Source: Ampelomyces quisqualis | Lineage: Eukaryota > Ascomycota > Dothideomycetes > Pleosporales > Phaeosphaeriaceae | Reading direction: 5' to 3' | NCBI GenBank assembly: GCA_018398575.1 | Contig: JAGTXZ010000005.1 | Span: 2,666,001-2,730,000 of the forward strand | DNA: 64,000 bases | Shown here: positions 50,081 through 61,560 of the stretch, piece by piece | Layout of the letters: the number at the start of each line of letters is the position of its first letter | Numbering within the stretch: position 1 is the first letter of the stretch | Program-made: the position numbers and the translations under genes | The notes under the pieces: generated by a model | What the model was told of the DNA's origin: nothing | Databases searched by the model: none | What the model saw: only the letters and a program-made list of their open reading frames with translations

Positions 50081-53000
50081 TTAGGAAGAGTAGGCACTTT
50101 ACTAACAACCTATCTAAGTCTTATTCTATTCTAGTTTTGTCTAGCTATTTAGCAAGGGCTATAGTGTTAGTAACATTTGCTTATAGTTTCTATGTTAGTT
50201 CTGTATATCCTACCTATTTTATAAGGTACTGCAGCTATATACCTTACTCTTTCTTCTTCTACTATTCTGTAAGGATGTAGTTAATAAGAAACTTATTGTT
50301 AGTTACATCTTTATTCTTTATTATTGCTTTTAGTTACTAGTTATTAGACTTCTAGTGTAAGAGCAGATTACCTGCATTAAGCTAGAGGCAGTTAATGTAG
50401 AACCTTAGGTGCACCCTAGGGAGTATACTTAGCTCTATAATGTGTAAGGAGATAACCTTTATAACTGTGTATTTTTTATTTTTTCAATCTAGTTTCTTTA
50501 AAGGTCTTTTGTTAGATATAGAGTAACTGTACTAGAGCTATACTCTATCTTCTACATAGAGTTTTAGAGCTTCCTATTTGTAACAATTAGCCTAGTGTTC
50601 TTATTCTTATTATGCTTTTGCTATCTTTGCTTATACGTAGTCTATTATTTCTTTTATCTTAGTTACTATTGCTTTAGCAGTAGCCTTTTTATTGTTACTA
50701 GACTAGTACTAGTTCTCTACAGTCTATTCTAGGTCTAACTAAATAGGGTCTGTGTTGTACCTGTGCTAGAGGAAAAATAGGCTAACGCCTGTAGACGCTG
50801 CATTTTATCTAGCTATTGCAATTTGTGCTAGTAGGCATAAGGCAGCCTAGTTTAACTAGTCTTAGTTTACAAAAGCTCTTAAGTAGGCTTCTACTATACT
50901 ATTTATTTACTTTGTAGCGCTATCTGTCTAGAAGTAGTATACTATTAAGACTCTTCTTTATATTCTAAGCTTATTTTAGAATAAAGACTAGAATTTGCTT
51001 ACAAATTGTAACCCTCTGTTAAACACTATAGCGTCTAGAAGCTAGTAGTACGCAACTACCTATTTAATAAATGCCTTAACTATAGTAGAAACTTCTAGGT
51101 CTAGAATAGGCACAAGCACTATATTTTTACTTAGCTAGTTAGTAACTACTATAAGGTGTAACATTTTGTAGCTTAGTAGAAGGCCTATAATAAAGTCTAC
51201 TAACAATTCCTTCTATATTTAGACTAAGAGCAAGAGTAGGCGCAGTAGTTCTTGTTTAAGTTTCCTTTAGAGCTTTATCCTGCTATACACTACGCAGTTC
51301 TAGACAAACTGCTAGATGCTTAAGAATATTTTAGGCTAAAAGTAATCCCTTACTAATATTGCGTATATGTTTTCCTTGCCTAGGTGCCTAGTAATAGAAG
51401 AATTATGTCTTTCTAAGATAATATAAGTTTATAGGTTTACGCATTCTAGCACCTATTTACGCTTCTTATAGAGTAGGCGTCCTAAGTTATCTAAGCTACA
51501 CTCTGCTAGGGAAACTTTTAGGCTTAGATAAGGAGAGAATTTTTGCTATCCTATCCTAACAGTGTTAACTACTAATTAGTAGGCTTTATTTGTATAGACA
51601 GCCTATTTCTACAATTTCTTAATAGCAGGCTCTGTTAGTCTCTTAGAGCGTTTGTTTGTGTAAGGACTTTACCTAGGCGTAGTCTTGTATAGTACTATAG
51701 TTCCTTTAGTAGCATCTAGAGCGTCTTCTACTATAGAGGGCTTTCTAGTACCTTAGTTATAGGTAATGTTTCCCTCTCTTAACGCAGCGTCTTTATCTAT
51801 AAGCACGTTTTAGAGCGCTCCCTTTCTAACTATAGAGTAATCCTTAGTATTCTAGCTTTAAGTAATGTTTCTTTTCCTTAACGCAGCGTCTTTATCTATA
51901 AGCCTGTTTTAGAGCTGCTCTGTTTCTTCCTCCCCCTATAGTAGTGCATCCCTCTGCTAAGTTGCAAGAGAAGTAGTTAATATAGTATCTTTGTCTACAA
52001 GTACGTTTTAGAGCTACTCTGTTTTTTCTTCCCCTTGTTATAGTGCATCTCTCTGCTAAGCTATAAGAGAAGTAGTTAATGCAGCATCTTTGTCTGTAAG
52101 CGCGTTTTAGAGCTACTCTGTTTCTTTCTCCTCTTGTTATAGTGTATTCCTCTACTAAGCTACAAAAGAAGTAGTTAACGTAGTATCTTTATCTGCAAGC
52201 GCGTTTTAGAGCTATTCTGTTTCTTTCTCTCTCTGTTATAGTATATCCCCTTACTAAGCTGCAAAAGAAGTAGTAAGTACTAAGTCTTTTTTATCTTTAG
52301 TTTCTAAAGTAGAAGTAAATAATTAGAAGGTCTAGGACTGTACTTACGCGTCTGCTCTTCCTTAAGAAAGATCTTATTCTTTTCTAAAAAGAGTATCTAC
52401 TCTGCTGTTAATGTTTCCTAGGTAGTATTAGAATCTAACATTAAACGCGCTAAAGAACTCTACCTAGCAGACGTGTCTTTCTATTAGTAGTTATATAGTA
52501 GTAAAGTATTCTAGGTTTTTATAGTTTGTAAGCACAGTAAAATGCTTTACTCTATAAAGTTTATTTTTCTACTACTCTAGGCACTTAACTATAGCTAACA
52601 GCTCTTTGTTATAGATAGTGTAGTTAGCTTCTATAGCTGTGTTCTTTGCTAAGTAGTAAGCTACAGCCTAGAGGCGTCTATCTTTACTATGTTAAGACAG
52701 TACTTCTCTAGTTAACTATTCTAAAGCGTTGTATTCTACTACTATCTCTAGCTCTATATTAAAGTTTGCTAAGGATAGTTTTGCTATAAAAGCTTTCTTT
52801 AGCTTATTAAAGAACATCTGTTGTTTAGGGCCCTAGTAGAAGGCTACGCCTTTTCTAGTTAGCCTAGTTAGTAGAGCAGCTAGCTCTAAGAAGTCTTTTA
52901 TAAACTGTTAGTAGAAGTTAGCAAAGCTAACAAAACTCTAGACTTCTTTAACTGTCTTAGAAGGCTCTTAGAAACGTATAGCAGCTACTTTCTTAGGATC

Positions 53001-55600
53001 TATACTTATTTCTTTCTTAGCCTTAATAATAAATCTAAAGTATTTAGTCTTTTTTACGCTAAACTTACTTTTTCCTACATTAAAGTGTAACTCTACTACC
53101 CTAAGTTTCTAGATTACTAGCTTTACCTTTTTCTTATAGTCTACTTTAGACCTACTTGTATATATTAACACGTTGTCTATATAGGCTAAACAGAAATTAT
53201 CTAAGTGTTTCCTTAGTGTCTAATTAATATATTTTTAAAACGTACTTAGAGCGTTTGCAAGTCTAAAGGGCGTTACAAGCTACTTATAAAGGCTAAAGCG
53301 CGTTTAGAAGGCTATCTTCTATTTGTCTTCTTTAGCAATCCTAATCTTGTAGAAAGCTTAGATAATATCTACTTTAGTAAACTATTTAGCTTTAGCAATC
53401 TAGGCTAAAGTCTCTTAGATAAGTAGGAGTAGGTATTAGTCCTTCCTTGTAATTGCGTTAAAGGCCTAGTAGTCTACATAGAACTATAGGCCCTCTTCTA
53501 GCTTCTTTACAAATAAGACTAGTGCAGAGGCGCTTAACTAGCTTACCTGTATAAAGCTATAGTCTAGGTAAAAAGTAAGCTTTTTTTAGAGCACAAGGAG
53601 TTCTTCTCTTAATATACTATATAGTAGGCCCTATAGCACCTCTATAGTCTTTCTATCTTTTTCTACTAGCTTAATAAAATAATTAATAGTAGGTCCTCTT
53701 ACTAGAGGGAGTTAGTCTGCTTTCTTGCGTAGGAAGGTTTTGTATTTCTCTTTTAAGTAATCTAAGAGTACTAACCTAGGGTCTACTTAGGGCTTAGTTT
53801 TTAGGGCCTTCTAGATGTCTGCTATTAACGCAGCGTAAAGGCAGATAGATTTGTCCTTTTAGCCCTGTTGTAGCTAGGCTAAGTACGCAGCTACTATAAT
53901 ACTCTGTAGTAAGAGAGGTTTTTTTCTCTCCTAGCTTCTAATTTGCGTCTAAGTAAAGTAGATATATATTAATTTCTTTGCTAGTGCAATAGTAACATTA
54001 TACTAGTTTATCTATAGTTAACCTAGAACTAGGTTATATTCTTTATCTCTGTCTAGTTTATAGGCCTATAGTGTTTCCTTATGCCTATTAATGTTAATCC
54101 CTATCTAGATAGCTGTCTTTATCTAAGACTAGGCTCTAGCAATTCTAATAATTTCTCTTAAAGCTATTAACTTACGCTCTAACTTATTCTTGTAGATAAA
54201 CTTAGTTAAGGTTATAGTGTAGGTAAGACACCTAGTGTTAATTATTATAGAAGCAACTGTTATTTTATTAACAATAGTGTGTATAGTAATAAGTTCTCTG
54301 TTTAGCTATTTCCTCTAGAATTATTAAAATCTCTTATCCTCTTTTAGTGTTATGTTACTATACTTTTGTTTGCGCCTTTAGACAAGAGTTACTTGTTTTC
54401 TAAGCTTAGAGTATTTTCTAACGCGTTCTCTTCTTCCTTACTCTATACCTTAGCTACTATAGCTTTAGCAAGTTTTAAAGGTAAAGACAGTTTACATTTA
54501 CTAGCGTAGTGTCTTAACTTGCTGTAGTAGAAGTATAAGTTGTTTTATCTCTAGTAGAACTGCTCTTCTATAGTAGCCTACTTAGCTTTTTTCTCTTTAG
54601 GGAATTTTCTCTTAGTCTTCCTACAATGTCCTCTTATAAGTTCCTAATCTATAAGTTCTCTAACGTTCTATCTTTTAGCGTGCTTACTACTAAGTTTTAC
54701 CTTGTATAAGTTTTCCTTAATAATTACTACTTTGTCTATAAGGTTGTAGATTCCCTATTTAGGTTTAGTCTCTACAGAAATTATCCTGTCTTGTAGGTCT
54801 AGCTAGATAGCACTTAAGTACTTTGTTTTTAGGTTTACTTTGTTGTCTTCCTTGCCTGCGTTATAGGCTAGCCTTATAAACTTTGCATTAAAGCTCTAGA
54901 GAGAAGACTTGTTTTATTAGATTGTTTAGAGTTTTCTTTATAATCTTTTGTTATGTAGCTTGTCGCTAAATTAGTTGTCTAGAAAGTCCTAAAGTTCTTC
55001 TGCAGAGCTCTAAGAGTTCTAGGTTACCTAAGACAAGGCTATACTAGCTACTAACCCCTTAAGGCAGTTAAAGATATAGCCTACTTAAGAGCCTAGTCTT
55101 ACGCTATTGTGTTCTAGTTTATACTTTATTTAGGCCTTAAAGATGCAGTAATCCTTTTAATCTCCTTTATACGCTTCTAGGTTAGAGACTTTATAAGTCT
55201 TCTAGGGCAGAAGGAAGCTTTCTAAGGGAGTCTGTATAAAGCTAGAGGTTTCTAGAGTTACTTAGGCTGTAAGCCTTGCAACTTATTCCTGCAGATTTCT
55301 TACTAGCAATACTAAGTCTAGATCTGCGCTTATAGGGGACTTTCCTTTTCTATTATTAGAGAGTCTAGCTGCTAGAGAGTTATATACTTCTTGCTAGGCA
55401 GGCGTTCTCTTAAGGCTGTTTAACAGCAATTGTTTCTTAATCTGTTATTTCTCTAGGTCTAGGAAGTTGTTAATAATTATCTAATTAAACTTATCCTTAA
55501 TAACTAACTTAGGGACGCTGTTGCGTCTTATCTAGATAGCTTGTACTATTATGTCCTGTACTGTTATAGAGACAGTTACTTATTCTGTGCTAGAGGTTAC
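50080..55600 (-). pseudogene. Gypsy-A gag-pol polyprotein remnant
   Basis: Order on the minus strand is as follows. A gag CCHC knuckle (LYFYYSKLRHYASKCK, about 54487-54540, two Cys turned to Tyr) comes first. RT starts with QFYVDYQAFNAIT (about 53455-53490) and has active site AYIDNVLIY (about 53163-53188, YIDD altered to YIDN). RNase H contains LEQLTREVLSQ and NKELLAIVKCLEQ (about 52560-52760). A 33-residue tandem repeat lies in the linker. Integrase has HLGKENIYAILV, a D-D-E core from LLVDFIIGLL to YYFQTDSATK (about 50840-51250) and a LPRVHLRFYINCL region. A chromodomain-like LIKQVGYTELT end lies at about 50090-50230. This is the Ty3/gypsy chromovirus order. Stops throughout. Confidence 0.87.
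51807..52301 (-). repeat. 99-bp (33-codon) tandem repeat in Gypsy-A pol
   Basis: GTTTTAGAGC recurs at 51807, 51906, 52005, 52104 and 52203, exactly 99 bp apart, so the reading frame is kept. On the minus strand each unit codes a Gln/Leu/Asp/Glu-rich peptide of the type EQLQNALTDKDAALTT followed by SLIAQQRDALQQGEEKT, with heptad spacing suggesting a coiled coil. It lies between RNase H and integrase. Confidence 0.88.
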
Positions 55601-55639
55601 TAATAGCTCTTTAGCCTAGTTAGGTTTAACAAATTTAAT

Positions 55640-55900
55640 TGTAAGGGGGCAGACTCTAAGGGTAGATGCTAGGAAATAAAGACGTGAATTTGTAACCTAT
55701 CCTAATTGCTATCTAAAAGGTTTTTATAGTCCTAAGGTAGTCTAGACTAGAGGGTTTAGGCGCTTTGGTCTGGAATTGTTTTTGGTATTCTAGCCTAGAG
55801 GATTTTTGGCGTTCTGGTTCAGAACCTTTTTTTGGTGTTCTGGTTTAGCAAGCCAAGGTTTTTCTGTAACTAAGGACTAACCAGGCGGCATCCTGTTATA
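55640..55900 (-). repeat. Gypsy-A 5' LTR (261 bp)
   Basis: Begins TGTAAGGGGGCAG and ends CCTGTTATA on the + strand. It keeps many TGG and CA/TG steps (TTTTTGGCGTTCTGGTTCAG) and so is clearly less RIP-affected than the split 3' LTR and than almost all the rest of the window. Confidence 0.95.
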
Positions 55901-57120
55901 TGTAAGCATCTTCTTTTAGCTCTATCTAGATAGAAGCTAGCACTCTGTAGCCTTCTAGTTAGAAAAACTCTTACCTATAAAAAAGAACTACTATATATAC
56001 AACCTAAAGCTTCTTACTATTATTATAGTAGTGCAGCACTAGGGTTACTATGTTAAGAGGCTAGTAGTTTAGTTAGAAATATAAACAGACTATAACAACC
56101 TACGCAGCTTTATAGGTACATTAACTCTGTTTAGAAGATAGGCTAGCTAGATAATAAAGCTAGCTGCTTATAACTTTAAGATTAAGTATTAGTCTAGAAA
56201 GACAAATCCTTTAGATAGGCCTTTAAGGCAACTAAAAGACAATAGCAACACGCTAGATATTTTACTATTAGATATATTACTAGCACTACAGAAGAAGTTA
56301 TAGCTAGCAGAAACCTAAGCTAAGCTACCTAGTAAGAAGCCTACGTTAGTAAGAAGCTAGACAATAGCTTAATAGTAAGCGGGCACTCTATATCTTAATA
56401 AAGACGTTTCTATAAGCCTAGCGCACAGCATTAAGGCAATAGCTATAAACTATAGCTCTAATTAAAAGAACCCTAAGAGTAGACTAGTAATAACCTATAG
56501 AGTTACGCAGTTACAAAGCCTAACGCACAGCGTTAAGATAATAGCTAGAAGCTACAGCTCTAATTAGGAAATTCCTAAGAGCAGACTAGTAATAGCCTAA
56601 AGGGTTACATAGTTATAAGTAAGAGCTACAGCCTTAGAGAAGTTAGCTTATAAGAAACTTTCTAAGTTTATCTTTAAAGTCTATGTATAAGTATAATAGA
56701 ATAACCTAGAAGTAGTTACGTTGCGCAGAGATGTTAAACTCCTAGCGCCTGCCTATTAAGGCGCTAGTAAACGCCTAAAGCCTTAGAAGCTTAACGCTGT
56801 AAGCAGCTTCTAGTTTAAGAACTAATTGTATATTCTACTAGAGCTAGCTCTTAGAGCTAAGCTTTTTAAGCTATATTACAATAATCTGCTTGCTAGCTAT
56901 TTTAGGTAAGCTAAAACGCTTAAGCTTATAGCCTAATACTACTATTAGCCTAGGCTTAAGAAAGAGCTTAAAGAGAATATTAACTCTTGCTTAGTGTACT
57001 AAGGCACAAAGTTACTTAAGTAGTGCTCTACTAGCGTGTTAAATGCGCTTCCCTAACCTAAAAGACTATTGTAGTAGAGCGTTGTTTACCTCTAAGGCCT
57101 ACTAGATTTAATATAGAATT
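55901..57120 (+). pseudogene. Gypsy-B pol, second part (RNase H and integrase zinc domain)
   Basis: Continues the frame broken at 28807. It has LLTIIIVVQHQ (about 56009, RNase H) and KTNPLDRPLRQ (about 56199-56230, compare NPADGPSRR at the RNase H end). The integrase HHCC domain shows LYYNNLLASYF (His residues altered) and IARYYYQPRL-type text ending in SCLVYQGTK (about 56970-57000, second Cys to Tyr). After a short KRLLQQSVVYLQGL segment (compare ERPWQSISVDFVTGL) the similarity stops near 57120, so the D-D-E core is missing. Confidence 0.83.
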
Positions 57121-58140
57121 AAATGTATTATTAGGTAAGTGTGTAGGTTATTAGTTCTAGTTTCTCTAATAGCCCTTTAGCTATTGTATCTTACCTACGT
57201 TCTTAGCTATGCCCTAAGCGTTCTTTAGACTTACTTCCTATATTACTTTACTATATCTCTCTCTTAATCTATAGAAAGAGGCCTCTTCTCTTTTATACTA
57301 AACACAAACTAAAAATACTTAAACAAAAGAACTAATTTCTAAGGAAAAACAACTCTAAACTTTTAGTAATGCTAAAAATAGTAACTAATAGGCTTTTAGT
57401 AAATAAGCAGTGCCTGCCTATAACCTTCTTTTAGCTTGTTATATTACTAACTAATTCTCTCTTACCTAAGCGCTAAAGTACTATTAGCCTATATTATTCT
57501 AACTTTACCTAGTATTATAGCAGCGTTACTTAAGCAGGCTTACGTTGCAACTGCAAACGCTTTAGACTACTTCTATTACAATAACTCTTGCGTTAGCTAA
57601 CTTTACCTTGCCTTTTAGCCTTACTTTCTTTTAACTACTCTACTTATTATTTAGTCTCTTGCTGCTCTTCTTACTAGCCTCTTACTCTACGCCTCTCTCT
57701 TTCTTAACCTGTCTAACACGTAACTTTACTACCTCTATTTACTTGTTAGAGCGCCTTATCTGCACACAGCTACACTACTTTGCTCTAGTATATACTCTAC
57801 TCTCTTACCTACTTAGCTGCCTCTTTTAGGCAATTTAGCTTATTCTTACTTTAGAGCTCTGCGTTTCTAGCTTAGCTGTTACTAATAGTTACTTAGTTAA
57901 CACTTTGCCTTTAGTTAATTAGAAATTTCCTAACACGCGTGCTTAATACTTTCTTAGTCCTTTAGTTGCACCTTACTCTTATATTTAAGCTATAATAAAG
58001 AACAAGCTTGTTTCTAGGCCTAATAGAAATACTTGTTTTCTAGTTTACAAGTATCTAGTTAACTATTGTAGCTATAGTAATGTAATTAACTAGAGTAAGT
58101 ACTAGTTTTTTAATAAGTTAGGTTAAACACTTACTAACAT
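57121..58140. other. unassigned degraded sequence after the Gypsy-B break
   Basis: Leu/Ser-rich frames on the + strand but nothing recognisable. The abrupt end of integrase similarity at about 57120 (GGTAAGTGTGTAGGTTATTAG region) suggests a deletion or another insertion starting there. Confidence 0.4.
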
Positions 58141-59320
58141 TTGTTCTAGTTAATTTAAACAAGGACAGAAAGCTAAGCTGCTCTTTTATTACAAAGCTCT
58201 AGTTAGTCTTTGTTACTCTTAAGTCTGCAGAGAAAACCTTTAGGCTTTATCTACTACTACTTGCTGTTAGCCCTTATTTAGAAGATAAATAGGCAAGCTT
58301 AGTTGTTAAAACTAATAGGCCTCTACACATTAACAAGTTGCTTTCTACTCTAGGCAATTACTTTAGCCTTAAGAACAACTCTAAAGCTAAGAAGTATAAG
58401 ATCTATAACGCCTGCATTAAGAGCTTAATCTTAAGCTATACTAACTACGCTATTAACATAGCTTTTATTAAGAATAAGTCTAAGCACTTGTGTAGTTACT
58501 ACGTAAGAGCTAGTTAAACGTTTAAGTCTACTAGCTTATGTATACAGTTCTAGTTCTAGAGCAAGCTACTTAATAATAGTACTTGTAGCAACTGCTTGTT
58601 CTTTTCTGCTAAAGAGTAGTGTTTAATAAATTGTAAGTAGCTAATACTCTTTTAGTTATTCTTTTTTATTATTTTCTAGAACTATTTGCAAATTATTTAT
58701 AGGCGCTCTAGTTATTTTACGCAGCGTTAAGGGCACTAGGGCTGTTAAGCTCTTCTAAATTACTCCTAGCCCTCTTGTTCTTAATAACTTGCCTTCTAAG
58801 AATTTGCGCAATTATAGTTTACTAACTTTAGTAAAGAAGCTTAGTAGCTTTAGAGCTTTAAGTAAGTCTAGTCTGCTAGATTTTGCAAAGTTGTTGGCTA
58901 AGAAAGCTTGTTAAAGCCTAGACTTTAATGCTAGCAAGGTCTCTAAAAACTCTTCTAAAGCTAGCTATAACTCTAAGAGGCCCTTAAGCACTTCTTCTCC
59001 TAGTAAGCGTCGTATTTCTAGTCTATCTATAAGAGGCTGTAGAGTTAAGAAGTTACTTTACAAGAAGGCTTAGTTAGATTCTAAGTTAGCTGTAGTTAAT
59101 AAGGATGTTAAGAAAGATGCTAATAATACTATTGTTAATAAGGCTTTAGCTTAGCTTAATATTAATAGGCCTTTAACTAGTATAAAGCGTAGCGTTAATA
59201 ATGCTAGCTTAGAAGCTAGCAATAGTAATCTATTAGTTAGAGATATTAATATAGATACCTTAAGTAATAGCTTAAGTAGCCTAAACAACTCCTTTAACAA
59301 TTAGAGTTCTCTATTATAGA
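58141..59320 (+). pseudogene. unrecognised Cys-containing frame followed by a Ser/Lys-rich frame
   Basis: Read through a few stops, 58141-58640 has clustered Cys (YNACIKSL, HLCSYYVRAS, CSNCLFFSAKEQCLINC), reminiscent of a zinc-binding module. It is followed by a long low-complexity Ser/Lys/Asn stretch at 58880-59320 (SKRPLSTSSPSKRRISSLS) with unusually few stops. This combination would suit a gag-like or DNA-binding protein, but I cannot name a family. Confidence 0.42.
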
Positions 59321-60240
59321 TCTTGTTTTTGTAGTAGCTTGCTGTAAAATTAACTCTTCTCTTTTAACGCATCTTTAGAGTTTATAGCTATACTAGAAAG
59401 TATTACTTTTCTCCTTTCTTACAAAAAGAAGTCTCTTTTCTTTTCTAATTTTTCTTTTTAACTACTACTTTGTTACTACTGTTTGTTGTTTTTCTCTTAC
59501 TTAACTAGCGCATTATTAGGCGCGTTGTTTTAACTGCGCGTTACTTAGGCTTTTATTAATTTCTCTACCTTACTTTTACTTTTTTACTTCTACACTTTCT
59601 TTTTTAAGCTTGTTAATTACCTTACTTAGTATAGACTTTTACGCTACTACTTAACATTGCCTGCTTATTTGCTTTCTGCTGCGTCTAACGCTGCCTCTAC
59701 CTGCTTCTTAGCCTCCCTATAGGCTATAGCCTAGTCCTAAGAGTAGTCTATAGTACTCTTCTACTCCTTCTCTGTCTAGTAAGGCTGCTAAGCCTTTAGA
59801 TGTAGTGTATAGGCTGTTACCTAAGCTACTACTGTTTAGAGAGTTGTCTACTAAGCCTAAGGTTGCTAAGAGAATTTTGCTAGCTTATTAAACTCTTCTA
59901 ACAACTCCTCTGCTACTTCTGCCTAACGCTGCTGCTCTAGCTATAGTTAATAAGCTTTTCTAGCAGCTTAAACACGTGTTGCTCTAAAATCCTTGCCTAC
60001 GCAGCCTAATTCTGCGTCTGTTATACTTACTTATTACTATTGCTTTAGAGTCTAGCAATAAGTTCTATAATACAGTATAGTTAATCTCTAGAGATATACC
60101 TAGTTTTACTAATAAATGCTTAGGCTTTCTTAATAGTAACCTAGGCTTTTTTAATAATAATTTAGGCTTTCTTAAGTTGTCTATTAAAGTCTTAACAACT
60201 CTTTGTGCTTATAGTAAGCTAGTTAAGACTTATAGCATAA
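59321..60240. other. degraded sequence without recognisable gene
   Basis: Pyrimidine-rich on the + strand with TTTCTTTT runs; no coherent frame on either strand. Short repeats of the type TTAGGCTTTCTTAATA occur near 60120-60180. Confidence 0.4.
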
Positions 60241-61060
60241 GTAATAACAAGCTTTAAGCTTAGATTGCTTAGTATTATTTGCTAACTCTAATAGCCTTTC
60301 TACCTAACTCTTAGTCTATTGTCTAGACTTCTTTTACAAAGCTAATATTTCCTAGCTATTATAGCGATAAGACTTTAGAGCTGTACATCTATAAGAAGGT
60401 TACTTCCTCTTATAATGCTATCTTTAACTAGCGTAAGTAATTTTAGAATAATCTCTTAGCTATCCTAGAATAATTTATTTGTAGTTATAGTAATATTATC
60501 TAGTTAAATTACTATTAAGGTTATTGCTAAGCTCTAGCCCAACTTTTTAAGGTTAAGACTAACAGAGAAAACTTTTCTCTACTACTAGTTAACTGCGCTT
60601 TGTCTTCTAAGCTTATAGAAGAAAGTAAGTGTATGCTAGCTATTTAGTTTAACTTCTTTAACATAAAGACTAATAGAATCTTAGTTAAGGACTACTTTTG
60701 CTTAAGCATAGGTTGTAACTTTCTTAAGGATAATCTAGCTACTCTTATTCTATATTACAGTTAGTCTGCTTGCACATACCTAGACTCTAGCTAGCATAAC
60801 GTTTAGCCTTGCAGCTGCTGCGTAAAGAGTAATTACAAATACGCTTTTAGTAAGTATTATAGTATTGTCTATAATAGCAAATAGCTGCTCTATAGTGCTT
60901 GCACTAACTACTTTTACAATATAGGCTTTTAGGCTTATTCCTATATAGGTAAGTTGCTAACTCTTGTTTAGAAATACTTTTTCTAGAATTTTATTTAGAA
61001 TTGCGCTAATAATATAGTAAGTTAGGTAATTTAAAGTAATCTATTAATTAAAACAGCCTT
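60241..61060 (+). pseudogene. second unrecognised Cys-rich frame
   Basis: The + frame gives TLELYIYKKVTSSYNA (about 60380-60425), then a Cys-rich block near 60770-60940 (SACTYLD, QPCSCCVKSNYKYAF, YSACTNYFYNIGF). Cys spacing of the C-x2-C kind, partly lost to Tyr by G-to-A, recalls the module at 58400-58640, so the two may be related zinc-binding proteins. Function unknown. Confidence 0.42.
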
Positions 61061-61560
61061 AACGCTTGCAACATCTTACTAACACTGCCTATTTCTACTG
61101 TATAAGGTTTTAAGGAATATATATCTTACTTATAGTTTTTTGTTTTAACTTGTTGCGCTACTATACAGTTTAATTAGAGTTTGTTTGTTTAGAGTAGGCT
61201 GCTGCGCAATACAGCTAATAACAAGAGCTATTGTAGTAGAGAGTCTTGCGTAACTAAAGAGCTACTAGAGGTCTCTAAAAACAGTAACTCTAATTTTAAT
61301 CCTTGTTAGGCTATTAAATAAGATATTAAATCTAGGTCTAAAGATAAGGCTAGAAAGTTTATAAATACTGTTGCTAAGAATCTTGTTAATAATAGTGTTA
61401 AGATAGAGGTTAACGTTAATGTAACTATTAATACTGTTAATAATAGCGTAGCTTTCTCCCTAGCTTCTACATATTTAGAAGTCTAAGTATAATGTTCTGT
61501 AGTGTTGCGCTAATATAGCTTCTAAATAGCAAATATATAGGCTAGTTTAGCTAGTGTTAA
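61061..61560. other. unassigned sequence at the 3' side of Gypsy-C
   Basis: Contains Ile/Leu-rich broken frames and a LysArgSer-like + strand stretch near 61310-61440. The LTR of Gypsy-C should lie hereabouts, but without its partner in the window its ends cannot be defined. Confidence 0.35.

Larger units (their letters stand above)
28808..55900 (-). mobile_element. Gypsy-A: Ty3/gypsy chromovirus, split by the giant element
   Basis: Minus-strand LTR retrotransposon. Its 5' LTR is 55640-55900, the internal part 48026-55639, and its 3' LTR is in two pieces (28808-28965 and 47923-48025). Without the 18,957-bp interruption (element plus one TA) it is 8,136 bp. The target duplication is GTAA, or five bases with one mismatch (AGTAA at 28803-28807, TGTAA at 55901-55905). 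It is inserted in the RNase H region of Gypsy-B. Confidence 0.92.

Noticed and set aside
50062..50280. 72-codon + strand Tyr/Ser-rich frame
   Set aside because: Antisense to the chromodomain end of Gypsy-A; no independent support.
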